From: Thermoprotei archaeon
Lineage (GTDB): Archaea; Thermoproteota; Thermoprotei; Thermofilales; B15-G2
Direction: 5' to 3'
DNA: 13,097 bases
Assembly: GCA_003649445.1 (NCBI GenBank)
Contig: QMRV01000055.1
Location: forward strand, 1 to 13,097
Shown: piece after piece, positions 1 to 6,560 of the stretch
How positions within the stretch are numbered: position 1 is the first letter of the stretch
How the letters are laid out: the number at the start of each line of letters is the position of its first letter
Notes under the pieces: generated by a model
What the model saw: only the letters and a program-made list of their open reading frames with translations
Databases searched by the model: none
Told to the model about the DNA's origin: nothing
Position numbers and translations under genes: made by a program

Positions 1-121
1 CAGTGTAGACTCCTGTAGCTTCATCTCCATGAATACCAGCCACTATAAATACTTCGGGCTTCCCCGAACCAAACTCATACAGCTCTACTTTGCACGAATC
101 AATTTTAATTGACTTCTTCAC
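1..121 (-). CDS. AstE/AspA-family zinc deacylase, N-terminal fragment (window edge)
   Basis: Only the first 40 codons are present; the gene runs off the left edge. The fragment reads as a short beta strand with the motif VAGIHGDE at residues 27-34. This is the GxHGDE zinc-binding signature of succinylglutamate desuccinylase/aspartoacylase enzymes (M14-like metallo-hydrolases), where His31 and Glu34 would bind zinc. Members cleave N-acyl amino acids or similar amides, so a cytoplasmic deacylase is expected, with unknown substrate. The start is set as GTG at 121-119, because the only upstream in-frame codons before a stop are CAT, ATT repeats and GCT. No Shine-Dalgarno is seen. It lies 50 bases downstream of the LUD gene on the same strand, so the two may be co-transcribed. 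The family call is firm; the substrate is not. Confidence 0.8.
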   Translation of the reverse strand, partial: MKKSIKIDSCKVELYEFGSGKPEVFIVAGIHGDEATGVYT

Positions 122-171
122 AGCAATAATAATATGTTAAGCAATAAATCACTACTTAACGGCAATTTAGC

Positions 172-774
172 TTAAAACCCTAAAGGTTCTCCCACTACTA
201 TAACGTAGCCTTCTTTAATGGCGGGAGGCTTAATCTTGAGTATGAGCACATTGTACTTCATTTCCTCTACTGGAATACCGAATCTCATCGCATTGAGCTT
301 AACTGCAACTTTCTCAGCTCTTTCGATAGCTCTCTCTAAGCAGGACTCTATTTTATTGTATCCCGCTATAAAGACTAGTTTCTCTGGCCCTAAAATACTC
401 CCGGCAATACGGTTGCCGTAGTAGTCTAAGACCACTAAGTGTCCGTCAGCTGAAACAGCGTTAGGGCTATGTATGAAAGCTTCACAGAAAACTTCTTCTC
501 GCCTAAGTTTATTTGCTTCTTCTACACTCTTAGTATTCCAGTGCTCAACTACTTCAAAACCATTTTCTTTAAGCAATTGGATTAATCCAAGTTCTCTTAC
601 AGTAACACTTCCGGGTATACCTACTCTTTTAACACCACGCAGTATTTCCGAGACCTCAGCTTTACATTCTTCAGCGTTTTCAGCATAGAACGTGATCCAG
701 CCTCTCTTCCTCAAATTTTCTAAAGTTTCCTCAGCGAGCTCTCTAACGTATCTGCGCTTAACTTCCTCAAACAT
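172..774 (-). CDS. LUD-domain (DUF162) protein
   Basis: This 200-residue protein matches the single-domain LUD (lactate utilization, LutC/DUF162) family along its length. It has an N-terminal helical segment (1-45), the GSVTVREL segment at 55-62, and the core NAVSADGHLVVLDYYGNR around 105-122, followed by GPEKLVFIAGYNKI and a C-terminal VIVVGEPLGF that is typical of the family. Related proteins sit near iron-sulfur lactate oxidase subunits or act as stand-alone proteins of unclear role. No Lut partners are visible here. The Cys-rich stretch often found after the NA(M/K)R segment in bacterial members is absent: the equivalent region (164-175) has no Cys. The start is supported by GAGGA at 785-781, six bases upstream of ATG. 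It is probably in an operon with the downstream deacylase. Confidence 0.85.
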   Translation of the reverse strand: MFEEVKRRYVRELAEETLENLRKRGWITFYAENAEECKAEVSEILRGVKRVGIPGSVTVRELGLIQLLKENGFEVVEHWNTKSVEEANKLRREEVFCEAFIHSPNAVSADGHLVVLDYYGNRIAGSILGPEKLVFIAGYNKIESCLERAIERAEKVAVKLNAMRFGIPVEEMKYNVLILKIKPPAIKEGYVIVVGEPLGF

Positions 775-828
775 CAGTCTTCCTCATACACAAGAATATA
801 TAATAGTTAGCTGACAGCATTCCCTGCT

Positions 829-978
829 TCACTTTTTCCTCCAGCCAGGATTCCATCTCTTCATAAATCGACCTCCTCGATGTCTAGGACCATTTTTCTG
901 GATGTATTTTACACAAACTAATGCTTTAGGATTGTGTATCCGAATTCTTCTCCTTATTCTTCTCCTTTTCTTAATCAT
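829..978 (-). CDS. very basic 49-residue small protein (candidate)
   Basis: An ATG-started ORF of 49 codons. Roughly the first 13 residues are almost all Arg, Lys and Ile (KKRRRIRRRIR), then comes NPKALVCVKYIQ, then a Gly/Arg/Trp-rich C-terminus (HRGGRF, KRWNPGWRKK). About two residues in five are Lys or Arg, with no acidic residue, which suggests RNA or DNA binding. I do not recognise a family; it does not match the small archaeal ribosomal proteins L39e, L41e or S30e by eye. Support: base composition changes sharply at its start, from very AT-rich upstream (979-1277) to more balanced within it, and it sits 54 bases upstream of the LUD gene on the same strand. Against: no Shine-Dalgarno, short length, and AT-rich context. 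A perfect GAGGAGGT sits inside it at 878-871, ahead of an in-frame internal ATG (864). Confidence 0.4.
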   Translation of the reverse strand: MIKKRRRIRRRIRIHNPKALVCVKYIQKNGPRHRGGRFMKRWNPGWRKK

Positions 979-1215
979 AATCTCAGTAATAATACTAATT
1001 CGAGATTAATAAACTTATGCTACATTATCAATAAATATTTTCTATTTAATTTAAGTACCAAAATTACTAAGAAAACCATACATTCATATTTAAATTAACT
1101 AGAAGTAAATGATTAGAATTACTAGTAAAAGTAAAATAATGAAATTAATATAACTCAAAGTAGCTAACAGCACATAGTAAGAAACTCTACTCCAGGCGAA
1201 TCTGTCATGAATAAT

Positions 1216-1224
1216 AAATATATA
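1216..1224 (+). promoter_or_regulatory. TATA box of vapBC (predicted)
   Basis: AAATATATA is a good archaeal TATA box. With the usual 25-27 base spacing, transcription would begin around 1244-1250, on or at the edge of the 14-bp palindrome and about 30 bases before the VapB ATG. The position is inferred from spacing only. Confidence 0.5.
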
Positions 1225-1244
1225 CTTTATGCAATATACTTAAA

Positions 1245-1258
1245 TATGCTTAAGCATA
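1245..1258. promoter_or_regulatory. perfect 14-bp palindrome, probable VapBC operator
   Basis: TATGCTTAAGCATA is identical to its own reverse complement. It lies at the expected transcription start, 19 bases before the VapB start codon. Type II antitoxins of the ribbon-helix-helix class commonly bind such palindromes to repress their own operon, so an operator role is likely. The palindrome is seen; the binding is inferred. Confidence 0.6.
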
Positions 1259-1277
1259 AGAAATTCTGGATGCCTTT

Positions 1278-1520
1278 ATGCCTAAACGTACAACTGTAAT
1301 ACTTGAAGATGATATCTACGAAAAACTTATTCAAGAAAGCATCAGGAGATATGGCACTGCAAAAGCTTTATCAAAAGTACTAAACGAGCTACTTAGGGAA
1401 AAACTTAGTGCTCGCCACGAACTGCTTCAGCTCATATACTCCGATAAGCTTGTCGAAATAAGTTTAGAAGAATTTGAAAAATTCCGCAGAGAGCTGAGCA
1501 AGAGGCTTGAAGAACGATGA
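1278..1520 (+). CDS. vapB: VapB-family antitoxin
   Basis: An 80-residue protein with an N-terminal ribbon-helix-helix pattern: the strand KRTTVILEDDIYEKL (3-17), then two helices (18-24 and 28-44) separated by RYGT. A charged C-terminal tail (45-80) would wrap the toxin. This is the normal size and layout of an archaeal VapB/AbrB-independent RHH antitoxin. It should neutralise the downstream VapC ribonuclease and, as a dimer, bind its own promoter. The ATG at 1278 is chosen because it puts the strand at the N-terminus; an out-of-frame ATG lies at 1270. The stop overlaps the VapC start by four bases (ATGA), giving translational coupling. Expression is probably governed by the palindrome at 1245-1258. 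Confidence 0.85.
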   Translation: MPKRTTVILEDDIYEKLIQESIRRYGTAKALSKVLNELLREKLSARHELLQLIYSDKLVEISLEEFEKFRRELSKRLEER

Positions 1521-1957
1521 TAATAGATACAACTTATCTACTTCCACTAGCGAGAATAAGTATTAATACGGATTTACTCAAAGCTATAGCTGAAAAAAGG
1601 CTTAAAGTAAAAATAAGTTTCAGTGACCTAAAAGTGAGTTTAATTTCACTATTTGAACTTCAGGCTAAAGCGTCTAAACTAAATATTCCACCAGAGTACG
1701 TGTCGAAAGCTATAGACGTAATATTAAGGAATTTTACTGTAGTGCCATTTTATCAAAACAAAATAATTAGTAAAGCTCATGAACTCCGCAGAATTATAGA
1801 CGACTATATAGATTGCATTATAGTAGCGACAGCAGTAGTTCTTAAAGAAGACTTAGCTACAGAAGATAGAACTATATTATCTGTGAAAAACTTCATTAAG
1901 AAAAAATATAATATAAAAGTAGTAAAATATAAAGATATTGCTTTACCTAAATCATAA
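1517..1957 (+). CDS. vapC: VapC-family PIN-domain toxin ribonuclease
   Basis: A 146-residue PIN-domain protein. The conserved acidic residues are in place: Asp4 in MIIDTTYLL, Glu47 in SLFELQAKA, Asp99 in DYIDCIIVATA, and Asp117 in LATEDRTIL. These bind Mg2+ or Mn2+ and cut RNA; VapC toxins typically attack tRNA or rRNA, blocking translation. The length is normal and no catalytic residue is missing, so the toxin appears active. It overlaps vapB by four bases and has no separate promoter. Its target cannot be read from the sequence. The pair could serve stress response, plasmid or island maintenance, or phage defence. Confidence 0.9.
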   Translation: MIIDTTYLLPLARISINTDLLKAIAEKRLKVKISFSDLKVSLISLFELQAKASKLNIPPEYVSKAIDVILRNFTVVPFYQNKIISKAHELRRIIDDYIDCIIVATAVVLKEDLATEDRTILSVKNFIKKKYNIKVVKYKDIALPKS

Positions 1958-1972
1958 CCAAAAATTCATAAT

Positions 1973-2024
1973 TTAGATTAATTCTTCTCTAACTAATATA
2001 GGATAGTAATTTTAATTAATCTAA
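1973..2024. repeat. 11-bp inverted repeat downstream of vapC
   Basis: TTAGATTAATT (1973-1983) and its exact reverse complement AATTAATCTAA (2014-2024) are separated by 30 bases. They lie just past the vapC stop codon, so a transcript end or a protein-binding site is possible. The AT-only composition (one G/C pair) makes chance occurrence plausible. Confidence 0.35.
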
Positions 2025-2186
2025 GACAAACTTACAGTCATATATATTTCTCTCCGCCAATATTAACAGTACGACGAATATAATTTTGGCAAAGTATATT
2101 TTAGTTAATTTTTGTTTCTAAATAAAGATAATTGCATAAATTAGCAATTTTGAGAGAAACTTTATCTACTAAATTGTTGTTAGCGT

Positions 2187-2474
2187 ATGTCTTCAGCAGC
2201 GGCTGCTCAGGCTTCAGTTGTACTAGGTCCTATTATCGTAGTTGACTGCGAAAATTTCATCAAAGTACTTTCAATTGAGGAAAATCTTCTGTTAATTGAA
2301 GTAGAGGTAAAAGAGGGAGTATTCTCTAAGAAAGCAAAGTATGTCTATGTGACGTCGATTAAAGGCCTAGTTTTTATGGTTAAAACAGAAAGTAGGATAG
2401 ACTATAAGAATGCGATAATAGTAAAAGGCAAGAAACTAGTTTTACCTCAGTTTGTACGAAGTGCTTTGGGGTAA
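2187..2474 (+). CDS. hypothetical 95-residue protein
   Basis: I do not recognise this protein. It begins with an Ala/Ser-rich stretch (SSAAAAQAS, 2-10), then alternates short hydrophobic strands with charged turns: VVLGPIIVVD, LLLIEVEVKEG, KYVYVTSI, GLVFMVKTES, AIIVKGKKLVLPQ. This suggests a small all-beta fold, perhaps a barrel or SH3/OB-like domain. It has one Cys (21), no signal peptide, and no membrane helix long enough to trust. The codon pattern and start look genuine. A TATA-like CTTTATCT at 2160-2167 sits about 24 bases before ATG, the spacing of a leaderless transcript. It follows vapC on the same strand after 229 AT-rich bases, so it is probably transcribed separately. Whether it has anything to do with VapBC is unknown. 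Confidence 0.6.
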   Translation: MSSAAAAQASVVLGPIIVVDCENFIKVLSIEENLLLIEVEVKEGVFSKKAKYVYVTSIKGLVFMVKTESRIDYKNAIIVKGKKLVLPQFVRSALG

Positions 2475-2661
2475 TTCAAGTAGTTTTACCTTAATCTATT
2501 CAAGACCTTAGCTATTTTATTAAATTCTTAAGGATAGTTTCTGCCGTAAAAAAGATAAAGAGCATAGAAGAGCTTTTAACATAATATGCTATAATTATCA
2601 TTAAAGCGAACATTGACTAGAAAATTATGTTATAGAAAAATGAGCGATAAAATAAAATAAT

Positions 2662-3630
2662 TTATTTTCCAAATAGTTTATTTATCATGGGTAGCAACGA
2701 TTCAAGTCTGAAAAACACGTACCCTTTTAGCCCTACTCTCTCAGCTACTCGCATATAGTCTACTACATCCTCAGGCCTTTCTAAGAAACCGTGGCTTGTT
2801 TTAATACCTATGCATATATACGCTGGTATATTCTTCGCTATAGTTAAAGCGTCTATACATAGTCGTTTAAAAAGATCTAGCGAATATACATAGCCTGTCG
2901 GAATAACGAAATCGAGAAGCCCCGATCTAACCCACTTAGGCCAATCTTGGGCGACAACATATCTTGAAGTACTTGTCCAAACATAAGCAGAAAGTTTAAG
3001 ACCTCTACTTCTAACAAGCTTGCCTGCTTGCTTTACGAAAGCTGTAATATTTTCGCAGTGAAATTCTTCCCATTTATACCATAAATCACTAGGATACTTT
3101 ATTTCCAATGGGTCAACGCCGTATTCTTCAGCAAATTTTTTCCTACAGTTTTCGCAGTAACATAAGCCTCCTGGAGTCCTTACATAATCCAGACTTATAC
3201 CGTCTACTTCATAATTATCAATAATTTCCCTTATTACATCAATCATGTAATTTCTCGCCTCGGTATTCGATGGACAAATATAGCCTCTGACTTCACCCTC
3301 AATACTCTTAAATGCCCAGTCAGCATGCCTTTTTAAAATAGGTCCAAGCTCTGCTCCCCCTTCAGAGTACACACATACCCAAGGATATACCTTAATACTA
3401 TATTCTCGCCCAAGTCTTGAAGTCTCTTTCAATAAGTCTATGTTTTTGTATATTTTACCTTCTATAAGTTTTGAGCCATAACTTGCCCTAGATCTAGTGT
3501 CCTTAGCTAAAGGCAGTATGAAATTAAAATCGTATGTAGACAGCACTTTAAACAATTCCTCTAGCTTTTCAATACCCTTATTTGAATCCGGTACGAGATT
3601 CACAAAATGTGCATAGACTCCCTTAATCAC
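2662..3630 (-). CDS. glycosidase-like TIM-barrel protein (GHL/DUF187-like)
   Basis: A 322-residue protein with the layout of putative glycoside hydrolase-like TIM barrels (GHL10/DUF187 and relatives): an N-terminal strand IKGVYAHFV, the signature VDGISLDYVRTP (142-153) where Asp143, Asp148 and Arg151 match the family's conserved strand, the DW at 229-230, and DFVIPTGY (240-247), equivalent to the usual D-x-x-x-PMxY strand. It lacks a signal peptide, so it is probably cytoplasmic; the substrate is unknown. After the signature strand is CYCENC (157-162), a C-x-C-x2-C cluster that could bind metal. The start is GTG at 3630, with TATA-like AATATATTAA near 3649-3658, about 25 bases upstream, so the transcript is probably leaderless. 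No operon partner is evident. Confidence 0.7.
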   Translation of the reverse strand: MIKGVYAHFVNLVPDSNKGIEKLEELFKVLSTYDFNFILPLAKDTRSRASYGSKLIEGKIYKNIDLLKETSRLGREYSIKVYPWVCVYSEGGAELGPILKRHADWAFKSIEGEVRGYICPSNTEARNYMIDVIREIIDNYEVDGISLDYVRTPGGLCYCENCRKKFAEEYGVDPLEIKYPSDLWYKWEEFHCENITAFVKQAGKLVRSRGLKLSAYVWTSTSRYVVAQDWPKWVRSGLLDFVIPTGYVYSLDLFKRLCIDALTIAKNIPAYICIGIKTSHGFLERPEDVVDYMRVAERVGLKGYVFFRLESLLPMINKLFGK

Positions 3631-3648
3631 AGTGCTACTTTTTCTTAA

Positions 3649-3658
3649 AAATATATTA
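3649..3658 (-). promoter_or_regulatory. TATA box of the glycosidase-like gene (predicted)
   Basis: On the minus strand the sequence reads TTAATATATT, centred about 24 bases upstream of the GTG start. This is the spacing seen for leaderless archaeal transcripts and supports the GTG start. Inferred from position only. Confidence 0.45.
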
Positions 3659-3703
3659 ACATATCTATTTAAGGTAGTCTGAAAATAAATATTTTAAATT
3701 ATT

Positions 3704-4111
3704 TTAGTAAAATGGTATAAAATACGGCATAAAAGGATAAAAGGGCATAGGATAAAAGAACATAGGATATATCCACTGAAACGGATTGAAAAGCATGTAG
3801 AAGTAAGGGTTAAACATTAAGTGAATAGGGAGTAGCGTATAATAGTACATCAGCAGCGGGTTAAAGGATAAGCTCATGAAATAAGGGTTCCAGAAAACAT
3901 AAGGATCCTGATATGCTGAAGGAGTATAATTTTCTTTTTTAGGAGTAAAGTAAGGACAAATCGGTGAGCTTGGATCAATTTTCATATTATGTAATTTGCA
4001 GTATCCATTGCTGTAGTAAATGCAATCTGAATGTCTTGGATTATAGGTCTGCACATAATTATGTGCTATAGCACAAAATATAAACTTATTGATTAGCCTG
4101 AAATAAATCAT
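3704..4111 (-). CDS. Cys-motif protein with Tyr/Phe/Pro/Met-rich tail
   Basis: A 135-residue protein of unknown function with two parts. Residues 28-55 hold a compact Cys motif, Cys30-x7-Cys38-x13-Cys52 with His41 and His27 nearby, in the pattern CxxxxNGYCKLHN...SPxCPYF, as seen at the N-terminus of assorted archaeal proteins; it could bind zinc or iron-sulfur. From about residue 64 to the end the sequence is low-complexity, built mostly of Tyr, Phe, Pro, Met, Leu and Asn, with NPYF twice, plus NPLL and NPFQ, ending in runs of YP and FYPF. It has almost no charged residues, so it may insert in or coat a membrane, or aggregate. No signal peptide is clear, though the N-terminus FRLINKFIFCAIAH is hydrophobic. 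No Shine-Dalgarno is seen. The true start could be downstream. Confidence 0.6.
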   Translation of the reverse strand: MIYFRLINKFIFCAIAHNYVQTYNPRHSDCIYYSNGYCKLHNMKIDPSSPICPYFTPKKENYTPSAYQDPYVFWNPYFMSLSFNPLLMYYYTLLPIHLMFNPYFYMLFNPFQWIYPMFFYPMPFYPFMPYFIPFY

Positions 4112-4183
4112 AAAACACAGTACAGTCTCTAACTATACTAAATCAGGATATTATGAAAAACTCTATGACAGCCGCCATAAACA

Positions 4184-4480
4184 TTATTGAAGTATCGCTT
4201 CATTTCCGCTAAGACCCTTATTTACAAGTTCTTTATCATCTTTTCTAAATACAATCAAGGAGCCACGTAGTACCGAGAATAATATTTTAAGAGCTCATTG
4301 TAGGCTTCTATCGGATTAATTTCTCTAATTCTTTTAAACACCGAATATATGTACTTTAAAGCACACAAAAATTTGCTAAGATTTTTCCTCTAAGAATAAT
4401 TGAGTTAAATTTCTTGAAAATGGTTCAAAAGAAGTATTAGAGAAAATGCTTGTATATTTGCTACTCAATAGCAGTAAAGG
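4184..4480 (-). pseudogene. frame-broken coding remnant downstream of the ATPase
   Basis: Three coding-like stretches follow each other in different frames directly after the ATPase stop codon. Segment A (4480-4376) stays open in the ATPase frame for 34 codons to a TAG and includes SNTSFEPFSRNL. Segment B (about 4383-4255) includes KFLCALKYIYSVFKRIREIN and ends in YYVAP. Segment C (ending 4184) includes IVFRKDDKELVNKG and ends in NEAILQ. The amino acids look like a helical soluble protein rather than random AT-rich translation. I do not recognise a family. It could be the remains of a gene that once followed the ATPase. Each segment is short, so chance cannot be excluded. Confidence 0.3.
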
Positions 4481-5773
4481 CTATAGTTCTCTCTGAAATC
4501 TTTTGAGAATCCACTTCCAGAAGGGTATTACATGAATTTGATTACCATTGATTTTTATCAAGTCTTCTTGATCCCATGTAACTATTGTTAATTTTTTGCA
4601 CTCTAGTACTTTCGACGCCTTTTGTAGTGCTGATACTTCTCTCTTGAAATTTTCATTTACTAGTTCATAAGTTACCTGTATAAGCTGCTTTATGCTATCG
4701 TTTTCAACTATAACAAAGTCTACTTCATCTTCTTGTCTACTTCGCCAATAAAATATATTGTTGTTCGGTTCATATCCCTCCTTAACTAATTCGAGGAAAA
4801 CAGCATTCTCTAGAAGTTTTTCAGGATTCCTTCTGCCTACGGTGTATCTGTAGAGCCCGTTATCTACTAAGTATACTTTTGGTGTAGTTAGCTCTAGTTT
4901 TCTTAAACTTATGTTTGTCAATACGGTTATTTTTCTCAAGAAAAACGCCAACTGAATATCTTCAAGTATTTTCTGGAAATTATATAGTGTTTTTTTGGCT
5001 ACTTTTATTCCCCTAGACTTAAGTGTATTAAATACTTTATTTACCGAAAACTGGCTTGAAAAAGAAGATATTATTGATTTTATGAAAAACTCTAAAACAT
5101 ACCTATTTTTTACGCCATATCTTTCGATGATATCTCTATATATTACGAGATCTAAGTATTCTCTATAAAATGCTCTGGGCAAAACATTATTTAGTACTAT
5201 GTCGGGAAATACACCTTTCTCAATATATTCATTTACAATACTCTTTATTTTTGCTTCTTCATATGAAGAGTAGTACTTTTTCTGCTGAATACCTTTTAGT
5301 TTAAATATTTCCTTGAAAGAGAAAGGATATATTTTGATAGGTATTGTTCTCCCTCTAAGCTGTGTAGCTATTTCTTTTGACAATAGTTTTGAAGAAGACC
5401 CTGTTACAAAAATGAAGTACTTTCTCTTTTCGTATAAAGTATAGACTACTTTTTCCCATTTACTTAGAGCCTGCACTTCATCGAAAAAGATGTACTGTGG
5501 CGGTTTGCCGTAGATCTCTTGATGTATTAGCGGCAGCTTTAAGGGATTTTTTATTTCAATATAGTCTTCGAAATTAACAAAAAGATAATCTTCGTCTCTA
5601 AGCTTTCTAACATTTTTAATAAAATAGTATAGAAAGAATGTTTTTCCTGCTCTTCGCGGCCCTATAACAGATATAATAAAGTTTTTGTTTTCTTTAATAT
5701 GTACCAATCTCTCTTTAACATCTATACTCTTAATATCTTCCTTTTTGTCTAGTAAGTACGTTCTAACATCCAT
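4481..5773 (-). CDS. AAA_14 / DUF4143-type ATPase
   Basis: A 430-residue P-loop ATPase of the archaeal and bacterial AAA_14 plus DUF4143 group. Walker A is GPRRAGKT (38-45), Walker B is YIFFDEVQ (94-101), and TGSSSKLL with LRGRT follows (about 124-143), the normal sensor region. The middle is helical or winged-helix-like (about 210-300). The C-terminal domain has FYWRSRQEDEVDFVI and LIQVTYE (about 342-373), similar to a restriction-endonuclease-like fold that typically ends in a EVK-like motif; here the Lys is not obvious. The cellular role of this family is poorly known; members are often linked with mobile elements or toxin-like modules. The start is backed by AGGAG (5783-5779) five bases upstream. 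A TATA-like TTTATGTA lies inside the inverted repeat at 5783-5820. Confidence 0.85.
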   Translation of the reverse strand: MDVRTYLLDKKEDIKSIDVKERLVHIKENKNFIISVIGPRRAGKTFFLYYFIKNVRKLRDEDYLFVNFEDYIEIKNPLKLPLIHQEIYGKPPQYIFFDEVQALSKWEKVVYTLYEKRKYFIFVTGSSSKLLSKEIATQLRGRTIPIKIYPFSFKEIFKLKGIQQKKYYSSYEEAKIKSIVNEYIEKGVFPDIVLNNVLPRAFYREYLDLVIYRDIIERYGVKNRYVLEFFIKSIISSFSSQFSVNKVFNTLKSRGIKVAKKTLYNFQKILEDIQLAFFLRKITVLTNISLRKLELTTPKVYLVDNGLYRYTVGRRNPEKLLENAVFLELVKEGYEPNNNIFYWRSRQEDEVDFVIVENDSIKQLIQVTYELVNENFKREVSALQKASKVLECKKLTIVTWDQEDLIKINGNQIHVIPFWKWILKRFQREL

Positions 5774-5782
5774 TCTTACTCC

Positions 5783-5820
5783 TATAGGGGAAAACTTTTA
5801 CATAAATTTTTCTCCCTATA
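5783..5820. promoter_or_regulatory. inverted repeat around the ATPase promoter
   Basis: TATAGGGGAAAA (5783-5794) faces TTTTTCTCCCTATA (5807-5820); the arms are complementary apart from one base that bulges. The loop between holds the likely TATA box of the minus-strand ATPase gene, about 27 bases upstream of its ATG, and the left arm also covers the Shine-Dalgarno. A protein binding both arms would sit across the promoter, so autoregulation or repression is plausible. The repeat is seen; the role is inferred. Confidence 0.5.
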
Positions 5821-5983
5821 AGAGACATTATGTCAAAGACCATTAGAAGAATAAAGTCTTTCTACCAATACTAATTATAGTCCTTTTACTAAAACAATTA
5901 TTGTAAGTTTTCTAACTGCGAGAAGCTGTTTCAATAGAGGAATATTAGTAAAGGTAAGTAGAACACAGCAGACACTGCTAAGC

Positions 5984-6407
5984 TTAAAGAAGTATTCTGT
6001 CTATTCTCTTGAAGGGCTTTTTAAGTCTCTCGTTGGCCCAGGAAAGTACGTCTACATGGCCTATATCGTATTGAGCAAACTGAAAAACAGCTTTATTTCC
6101 AGTATTAATGGCCTTTCAGTATATTTCAATAGCCTTTTCTCTTTCACCACTACGCCGAGATATATGTCTTATCCATATATAGCTCTACACAACAAGAGGT
6201 TCTTTTGGATTTTCATTTAAGAGCTTTAAAACTCTCTTAAAAGCTTCTTGAACGCTCTTCTTTACCGTAGGGAGGAAGCTTAAAGCAAATCATTAACTCG
6301 CGTAAAGGCTTCTCAAAAACATTGCAGACAATAACTTCCGCAGACCCTGAAATCTTTCCCTTCTTAAAGTCAAATTCTGCATTAATATCGTACTTACATA
6401 CAGACAT
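5984..6407 (-). pseudogene. decayed helical/TPR-like gene
   Basis: This stretch contains a gene broken by one frameshift and two in-frame stops. The first part starts at ATG 6407 and reads a beta-rich segment (CKYDINAEFDFKKGKISG, then LRELMICFKLPP), stopping in frame at 6237. After a frame change in the CCTCCC run near 6265 the second frame reads VKKSVQEAFKRVLKLLNENP, then a TAG, then SYIWIRHISRRSGEREKAIEIY, then a TGA, then KAINTGNKAVFQFAQYDIGH and WANERLKKPFKRI, ending in TAA at 5984. The helical second half (REKAIEIY.KAI) resembles a TPR repeat. Full length would be about 140 residues. Because stops as well as a frameshift are present, sequencing error is unlikely. It is on the same strand as the STAND-like and AAA_14 ATPases that flank it. 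Confidence 0.6.
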
Positions 6408-6560
6408 AACAGCATATTAAATAAGAAATATAAATGACTATTTTCCGACAGAAAATATAAGAGATTATTCTCAGTCCTCTTTTAAAACAAAAATGTATGC
6501 AAAAATATAGTTTGTTTAAATTATTATGGTTTTTAGTGAATAGGTTCTAGTTGAATAGCA

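Larger units (their letters stand above)
979..1277. other. AT-rich intergenic region
   Basis: About 300 bases of very AT-rich DNA with no convincing ORF on either strand. It holds the upstream region of the small basic ORF (left edge) and the VapBC promoter and operator-like palindrome (right edge, annotated separately). I see nothing else in it. Confidence 0.6.

Noticed and set aside
218..421. Plus-strand ORF of 67 codons inside the LUD gene
   Set aside because: It is an antisense shadow; the minus-strand LUD match is clear and the plus-strand translation has no family features.
767..856. 29-codon minus-strand ORF starting at 856, overlapping the LUD start
   Set aside because: Overlaps the better supported 49-residue ORF in another frame and has no start signal at a good distance.
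2130..2149. AATTGC/GCAATT short inverted repeat upstream of the 95-residue gene
   Set aside because: Only six base pairs in AT-rich DNA, not placed at the predicted promoter.
2495..2584. 29-codon plus-strand open stretch that reads like a helical protein end
   Set aside because: No start codon, no Shine-Dalgarno and short; chance is likely in AT-rich DNA.
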